Positions 56,650 to 64,000 of a DNA stretch of 64,000 nucleotides are shown here, piece after piece. The translations under genes and the position numbers were made by a program. The notes beneath the pieces are model-generated. The model did not search any database. It had not been told where the DNA came from and worked only from the letters and a program-made list of their open reading frames with translations. Every line of letters begins with the position of its first letter. The first letter of the stretch is position 1. Source of the stretch: Latrodectus hesperus (lineage: Eukaryota; Arthropoda; Arachnida; Araneae; Theridiidae); the NCBI GenBank assembly GCA_037975125.1, contig CM075857.1, positions 46,753,172-46,817,171 on the forward strand, given 5' to 3'.

Positions 56650-59600
56650 ATACTAGTACAAAAATGCTTAATATGGCAGTTGAATTAAGATATAGCTTTG
56701 ATATTGATTAATAATATTTAATTATTAATATATTTTAGAACAAGCACAATGCCCTGCTTTTATGACCATTATATGTTGTGGTTTTTTATTAATCTAATTA
56801 TGTTACAAATTTTTGATTTTCGATGCAGTCAAAACACTTAGATTTAGCTGGAAACCATTTAAATATTATCTAATAACCATTATTAGTGAAAACCACTTTA
56901 GCATCTATTTATATAGGTGGAATATCATAATGGGCAAAAACAATGCATCTTATAAAAAATAGTCTTTGAAAATAAATAGTTTAATGGTTCATGTGATGGC
57001 ATTTCATATCATAAGAGAAAATAACTGCATACGACAGAAGACATTCAACTATTTTCTTAGCCTACATTGTCTCCAGACTTCTCAACAATTAATTACAACT
57101 TATCATGGGTTGCTGAGATATTGCCCTGCCACACCTTTTAACCTCTACTATGTTTGATGAAGCATTTAAACTTGAAACTGGATATAGAATGAATGATCCA
57201 TTTCTGCCATCCAAGCCCAATTCGGTTGCATACCTAGACGGGTAAGGGTGATTTAAATCCTGCTGCAGTACTCGTTTCTACTGGTTTCATACCACTGCAA
57301 CCTCTAAACTGTCAACAAATTTAATCATTTTATTTTTATACCATACTATTTACGTACAATAAATGTTTTTTATTCGCTATCCAGCATGTAGTGTAGCAAT
57401 TAGTAGCCAGCAGGGAACTATACGTATTATCCTGTTGGAATATGGCCCATCGGATTTGCAAAATATGTGAGAATTATGGGTTTCAACACCTCAGATATGT
57501 TGTGTTGGTAGCTCAGTTTACCGGTAACGTTATTAGAGGAAGTGAGAGTGAAATCCAGTTCTGTCTCAAACCATAATACCAGATGCAAAACCAGCGTGGC
57601 GATGCATGATGCAAAAGTTCAGAACTCATATCATAACATAATGTTGCAAGGAGAAGAGAGATTCGACAATAAAAATAATGTCTCTATTTCGTTGTCCATG
57701 TCCGTTTTTCTTCACAGCGCAAATGCCTGTTGTTTCGAATCTAAGGTAAAGGAAGCTAACGACATTTTGCGAATATTCCACTAAGCTGCAAATGATGTTA
57801 AATAATACGAAAGGACACCAATTGTAACGAATAGAAGGAATTTGTTGTGCTATGGTTCGTGAAGTAGCTGAGCAGTTTATCATTGCCATGAGCACAATAT
57901 ATTTGTCATCACGTGAAATTGTAAGGTATAATCGGTCCCATTAATCTGTTCTTCCTTTCTGCATTCAGCAATTACAGATTGCATCAAATTTGCTTAGTTT
58001 GTCCAATACGATCACCCATTTTTCTGAATGATAATTCGGAATCCCTAAAGGCTATTATTCTTCCTTGGTCGAGCTCAGAAACTTGCTCAAAAGTAACTTT
58101 ATTTTTTCTATAAGGAATGATTTAATAGTTTTTGCAAAAATAAAAATGAAAAACAATCGCCATATTTTTAAATCGTTAACCTCTTTTCCCTTCATTCTAC
58201 TTGTAAATGGCACTATATTCTTCCGTAATGTGCTGCAATATATTGAGGATTTGTAAATGTATTCCTAAACGCATTTAGGTGTTGTATTTTGGTTGACAAG
58301 AAGTGTACTTATGCTATGCGTCCAAATGTTTCCAAGAATAAACTTAAAATTTTTTATTGATATGATAGTCATGAATTAGGAAGAGTTTTTAACTATTAAA
58401 AACGCGTATAAAAATTTATAAAAATATTGATTAAAAGTAAGTTATTTTTTATTTTCAGGTATGTCACAAACATTAATTCCTTTTATTTGTAGAGACTTTT
58501 TTGTGTCACCCATATCGCATGTAGAATTTAAGCAGATATTGATTCTATTTATTTGTTCAGAGCCAATAAATTAATGCATGTATTTAGTTTTAATTAGATT
58601 TCATGTATTTTCATTTGATATTTTGATCAATTGTAGAATATACTTATGTTCTCTTTGTTAATACTAAAGCACAAAATATATCAAAAGAAGTTCAAATTTT
58701 TAAATGTAGATTTAATTTTGTTAAAATTTATGATAACGGTAAACATAAATTCATGTGCATGAATCTTATATTTATTAGCTTTTAGTTAATCAAAACAATT
58801 TTCTAGTGAAAATCTATATAAAAAAAATCTTTGTTATACTTGTCAACTAAATTTTAAAACCAATTTTTATATGGGAACAGTTTTACGGAATGGATTGAAA
58901 CTAATATCAGAATTTTGTTCTCTGACTATAACTTAAAACATACTTTACGTTCCATTTCGAAATTTCAGTTACAGCATTGTATTTAATTTAAAGCATAATT
59001 AAAGCCGCGCTTTTTTCAGCGAGATTACTTTTTTTAAGTTATTTATGCTTTTTCTTATATAAGCTTCTATGTTGCAATTACCGGACATTTTGCCTGTTTT
59101 TTGTACATGTCCTCCAAATTTGATATTTCTTCATTTATTAATTTGCAAATCAGGTGGAGAAAAAACAAATTCGATTGTTCCTTAACTTTTGGAAACTAGT
59201 GTATTAATAAGCCATTTTTTCGAGTATGACAAAGTAAATTGCTTTTCTTTTATCCATATGCAACCAATCGAATGTGCATAGGAACACGGATTTAAAGAGT
59301 ACAGAAAACAAAATTAAAAAAAATCATAACTAAATGGTCAGCACAGTGAAGCATTTACTGTCGCAAGCAGAAATTGGGATGGTGACCAACATTCTCCTTC
59401 ACTAGATTGAAGTCATGTCCACGTTTAAAATGATTACGTTGGTGTGGCGAGAGGGTGCCACCTTGTGTGTGACCTCGTCACCTGACTGTGGTTCATAATT
59501 ATGAGTCGTTTGATGGTACTCGAGTATTTCAAACTTGTTAAAATACTCTACGATGTCTGCAATTGAAAGTATTGATTATATTCTGATAGACGTGTTGTAA

Positions 59601-60718
59601 GATAGAAATAGATAAAGCGGGGGAAAAATTCCACGATTACTTAGAAAATGGAAGACTTTTTTTCGTTGTGTGATAATTTGAAGGATTTACGCTTCTTCAA
59701 TAAAAAACATCAGAGGTCCTAAAAACTAGCATCTATTGTATTACTCAATATTAAGCATCAAATAAATAATGAAAATAATTATTAATGGAAACTGCATTAA
59801 ATGCATACAAGATGAATGTGTATAGCTTAATTATATTAAGAAACAAAAGCTATGAATTGGAATAACAGATTTTGAAAAAATTAGTATGGCGCTTTATATG
59901 TTTTTTTGGGATCAGAAAAAATATATTACTTAATAATTGTCACACACATTAAAGTGTTATAAATTTAGTATATTTCCCAGTAGTTGGCATCTGAATGAAG
60001 CAATATATAACATAATTTTTCCAAGGCTATTGGTATTTCTTAGTACATATAAAGGGAAAATAAAATTATAATGCAAATCTTACTTTATTATTTATTTTAA
60101 GAATTCATTTGAATTTTAAGCACGAAAAAAAAAAAAAGAAATGCTTAAAATTAAATTTTTTAACCTTGAAAGTATCTCATTATTTATCTATTTAAATTTC
60201 CTAGAGAATATCATAGTGTAATATAAAAATACAAACATTTGCTAACAATCCTAGCGAAAAAAGCAATATTGCAATTTAAAAATAAATAAATCTATAATTT
60301 TTTATTTCATAAAGAATTGAAGTTCTTGTGCAGAATATATATAAATATATCTTATCTAATACATTTTATAGATCTCTACAAAATCAGAAAAAATGCATGT
60401 CCTTAACTATTATAAGAAATTACGTATTTTTTAAAATTAAACTGAAATAATAATGAATGGACTAATAAAAACTATTATATAATGAGAAAAACTTGCACAC
60501 ACAAATAAAATAACATAAATACTGTATATACAATATTATAACTAATACATATAAAGATAATTTAAATATTCATTGTTTTATCACCACTGCATGGTACACA
60601 ATAAAAAGCTGAAAGAGCTTTAATTTGTATTTAAAAGCAATTATATAGTGCAATATTTAACATTCTATAAAATAAAAAGTGTTTCTATCATGTTTTTTAG
60701 CAGCAAAAACAAGGGAAA
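56650..60718. other. AT-rich intergenic DNA
   Basis: No gene is recognised. A less AT-rich patch lies at 57180-57960 with short open frames but no known domain. At 57503-57558 TAGCTCAGTTTACCGG resembles a tRNA A box followed by a weak B box, so it may be a SINE relic. Confidence 0.5.
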
Positions 60719-61023
60719 TTGTTGTTATTTATGACATTTGGACAAGCCAAGCTCGTTAGCCGACGGCTATGCGAAATTAAGTCAGAAGGGTATGTCTTTC
60801 ATTTAATCAGAGCACCACTCCTTCAATTTTGACTTTGATATGGAGATGGAAGAAATTTACTCCAGACCATTACACCCATAGTAACATTTCAATGACTGAA
60901 AACAAGATTTTACATTCCAGATTTAACAAGCACATATATCACATGTACACAGTGCATTGGGAATCGAACCCAGTCCTTCTGGACACAGGGCCAATGGCCT
61001 AACCACCAGGCTAGCACGGCCTT
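60719..61023 (-). mobile_element. tRNA-derived SINE (SINE-B) sharing its tail with SINE-A
   Basis: On the - strand, a tRNA-like head (TAGCCTGGTGGTTAGGCC A box; B box GGTTCGATTCC at 60960-60970 complement) is followed by a distinct body. The 3' tail is GGTGCTCTGATTAAA, TTCGCATAGCC and GAGCTTGGCTTGTCCAA, ending ATAACAACAAT. The tail is nearly the same as that of SINE-A, while head and middle differ. No clear target-site duplication was found. Confidence 0.87.
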
Positions 61024-62550
61024 GAAAAATATTATTGGCATTAAAAAACACAAGAGTGAAAAACTTTGAATTAAAAAATAAGAGTAGCTAATGGATAATA
61101 AACTTACAGATGAAGATGAGAATAAACAAGTCAATGAATGCACAGAAAAAAAATTACAATTACTATTTTATACATAATCATGAGATATAAAATAGTGAAA
61201 TTATATGAAATATATATATATAGATTTTGAATAAAACACTGAGACTTGAAAAGACTAGGTAATAAATTAATTAATTTTTATATTTATCAGTAGATGCGTG
61301 TTATTGATCAATAAAAAGTCATAATTACAGTAATTTACGTAAAAATGATAGGAATTACGATGTTATAAAAGTTAAACCTGTACTTTTTATGGATAATTTC
61401 TTATTTCATCAGATTAAAAATGTCTTTTACATAGTTCAAAGGATAAATAACAAACATTATAAGAAGGTAAAACACTTGAAAGGAAGATTCACAGCAGAAC
61501 ATTAAAGTACATAAGCAGAACTTTAGATTTTGTACTTCTTCATGAACATAAGATTAATGCAATTTATTTTTGCAGAGTAGTCAAAATGTTTGAAATTTGT
61601 ACAAATCCTAACTTTGTACATACATGAAATTAAATATTGATCAAATGACGAAAAACTATTTATGTATAAACTGTTTCACACATTTTAATTATTTTTTTTA
61701 GCATAATATTTATTACAGTCATAATTTTTAGATGCAGCAATAAGAAAATACATATCATTGTTATATTACTATAGAAACTACTTTTTTATACTGTTTGAAA
61801 TAAAGAAACTTCCCTTTGTTCTTTTAAACTACAATTACCTGATTAAAAATCCAATATAAAACAGGTTCATATTAGTTTTCTAAAACATAAAAATATTCAA
61901 AGTTGAAAATTAATAACAATTACACTTCGTGAATTTCATTAGCAATAGTATATATTATTGCTATTAATAATTTTAATACCAATAGCCATAAATTTAAGTA
62001 TCACTATGAGTGACAAAAAACACAAGTTCAAATATTCCACTAAGAGTAGATAACTGTAAAGAGGGTAAAATGTGCAAAGCATGCAATAAAGTGCTCGAAA
62101 CTGGCTTAAGGGTTTGGAATGAGTTTGCATGACGAGATTTTTGTTTTATGATGTAATGTAATCGTATAACATTTAATTTTGTCAAAGAAAAAAAATACTT
62201 ACACCATTCATAGAAATTACTATATGAAATTTTTTACACTACAATAATTTAAAATTTTCTTTTTATATTTTTGAATATATAATCTTAAACATTTTAATTA
62301 AAAAAATGTGAAATGGACAATAATTTAAACACAAGTAATGGTATTAAATGTACTTTAAGATATTTGAAACTTTAAATAAATACTCGATTGGACTTAAAAG
62401 GCATTTCTTAAGCACAACTTGATTTCATTCATAAATTAATATGAATACAAAAACCTAGTTATATGAAATACTATAAATGCACATGAAAATTTAGTAGAAC
62501 ACATAATTTTCTATATATAGTAACAAATTTTACAATACATAAATATATAT
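61024..62550. other. AT-rich intergenic DNA
   Basis: Nothing recognised. Confidence 0.5.
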
Positions 62551-63615
62551 ATACAAGCTGACCCAGCCACGCGTTGCAGTGGCTGAGTTTTTAAAATACA
62601 TTGAATCAATTTTTTACTAATTCTTGGGTTCAATCAAATTAATATTTTCTAAAAAAATTTAGAATAGGTTCATTCATAGGAGATTAAAAATAAAACGTTT
62701 CACCAAAATTTAATAGTAATAGGTAAAGTATCGAAATTTTGAAATTAAGCACAAATCAACATATACTTTCTGAATTTACATTTTATTCATCTTATATTAA
62801 ATTATAGTTTGTAATCAGTGACTTACTTATAAAATATACTATATAAATTAAAGACATCTAAAAATAAATTGTTATAAATGAGGTAGATAACATTGACATC
62901 GAACTATTATTAATTTAATTTTAAATTATATTAAAAATAAAAAATTTTTCTGCGGCATTATACTGAAATAAAAAAAATTAAAAGAATTTATCATTTGAAT
63001 AAATAAATTAGATCAAAATGTTCTACTGAATAAATTAATAATTATCAAATTATAAAATAAAATAAAAAATAATAAAAGGCTATCAAGAAATACTTACATA
63101 TTTTCGAGGTGGTATGAAAATTAGTAGAGAAAAACAGTAATAAATAAAATTTTATTTCACTATTTCTAATATTAAAAATATTCAAACTGAATACTGCACA
63201 ATAATAACACAATACGAAGTATAATTATGAAAATGATTCACGAAAAATTGTTATAGTATCATTATACATCATGAAAATATATGTAAATTCTATATTTAAC
63301 CACGCGCTTACGCGCACGATAATTTTCTCGAAGATGGTATAATCTAGAAAAATAAACACGTCGCCATCTGCCGAATACCTGTGCAACTTAGATGCTAAAC
63401 CGCCATCTATTAGGAACTTACAGAACTAACCAAAAAAATTAAAAATTTAGGGTTGTACTACCCCTAACATTTAGGGGGATGAAAAATAGATGTTGGCCGA
63501 TTCTCATAGATACCGGATAAGCACAAAAAATTTCATCAAAATCGGTCAAGCCGTTTCGGAGGAGTATGGCAACGAAAACTGTGACACGAGAATTTTATAT
63601 ATTAGATATATATAG
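62551..63615. mobile_element. Dispersed arthropod repeat of undetermined class
   Basis: The left end has a TA tract then AAGCTGACCCAGCCACGCGT, with hairpin arms CAGCCAC and GTGGCTG (62564-62585). The right end has CCCCTAACATTTAGGGGGAT, TTTCATCAAAATCGGTCAAG, CCGTTTCGGAGGAGTATGGC and GTGACACGAG, then a TA tract. From general knowledge, these right-end phrases recur in many arthropod repeats. The middle is AT-rich, with a CpG patch CACGCGCTTACGCGCACG at 63301. No coding region is present. It may be one long element or two adjacent ones. Confidence 0.6.
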
Positions 63616-64000
63616 GAAAATGCAAGCACAATATTTAGGGCTTCCATTTCTTGGCAAAGCAAGTAATGCAAATTGATTAATTTAATAAAATAGTGCAAGG
63701 GATTTGATTAAATTTGTGTAGTAACACTTTCATGAATGCACAAGCCATAATTTCCTTTTAATTATGAAAAGTTAAAAATCACTGAAAATTGACTTTATTA
63801 CAATTAATTAAAAATTTTTAATATTATTAAATTTCTTTTAATCAAACTTAATTTTTTTCACAATCATAAATTTTTTTTAAGTAAATTAAAATAAATATTA
63901 ACATTTTAGATATTTTAAGCTTTATATATAATTAGCAGTAATAAATATCCTATAAAAAATATTGCCAATATATTTAAAAAAAAACAACAACTGAGTTATC
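63616..64000. other. AT-rich sequence to the window edge
   Basis: Nothing recognised. Confidence 0.5.

Noticed and set aside
57542..57895. Overlapping open frames on both strands
   Set aside because: No domain, no splice signals and no start context support either one.

Overview
The window is AT-rich eukaryotic DNA with long introns, GT-AG splice sites and dense decayed transposable elements. It reads as an arthropod nuclear genome. A spider or other chelicerate is my best guess, from general resemblance of the Gypsy, Tc1 and hAT proteins to those of spiders. No cellular tRNA or rRNA gene, no CRISPR array and no prokaryotic operon is visible.

Two host genes can be supported. At the left (2430-5996, + strand) lie the last three coding exons of a CELF/Bruno RNA-binding protein, carrying its third RRM, followed by a probable long 3' UTR of about 2.6 kb. 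At the right (53741 down to 44969, - strand) is a complete four-exon gene for a 104-residue acidic prothymosin-alpha-like protein. It includes a 10-nt microexon and a 6.5-kb first intron.

Between them, 14.2-38 kb is a transposon graveyard. A 5'-truncated LINE (14.24-14.87 kb) abuts a decayed Tc1 element (14.87-17.35 kb), followed by a mariner relic and a SINE with an 11-bp target-site duplication (19.30-19.61 kb). The core, 19.77-35.53 kb, is a nested stack that I could resolve from target-site duplications. An old Gypsy element (- strand) was split by a ZBED-type hAT (20125-33355). That hAT was split by a full-length Jockey-like LINE (20247-30631, 14-bp duplication). The LINE was split by an internally deleted LTR Gypsy (21390-25718, TGCG duplication) and by a Tc1 element (25762-27167, TA duplication). 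A tRNA-Ser-derived SINE (34665-34882) also sits in the old Gypsy. A second, very decayed hAT (GTF2IRD2-like) follows at 35.8-37.95 kb.

The right part has isolated non-autonomous elements: a TIR element at 40996-41891, a 1.22-kb element with near-terminal 27-bp inverted repeats and an 8-bp duplication inside the prothymosin intron (49820-51040), a nearly complete mariner (55440-56647), a second SINE with the same 3' tail as the first (60719-61023), and a dispersed arthropod repeat at 62.55-63.61 kb. The rest is AT-rich non-coding sequence in which I see no gene. I found no clearly new cellular system. The most informative novelties are the dissectable nest, the in-frame integrase deletion, the SINE pair and the TIR families of unknown class.
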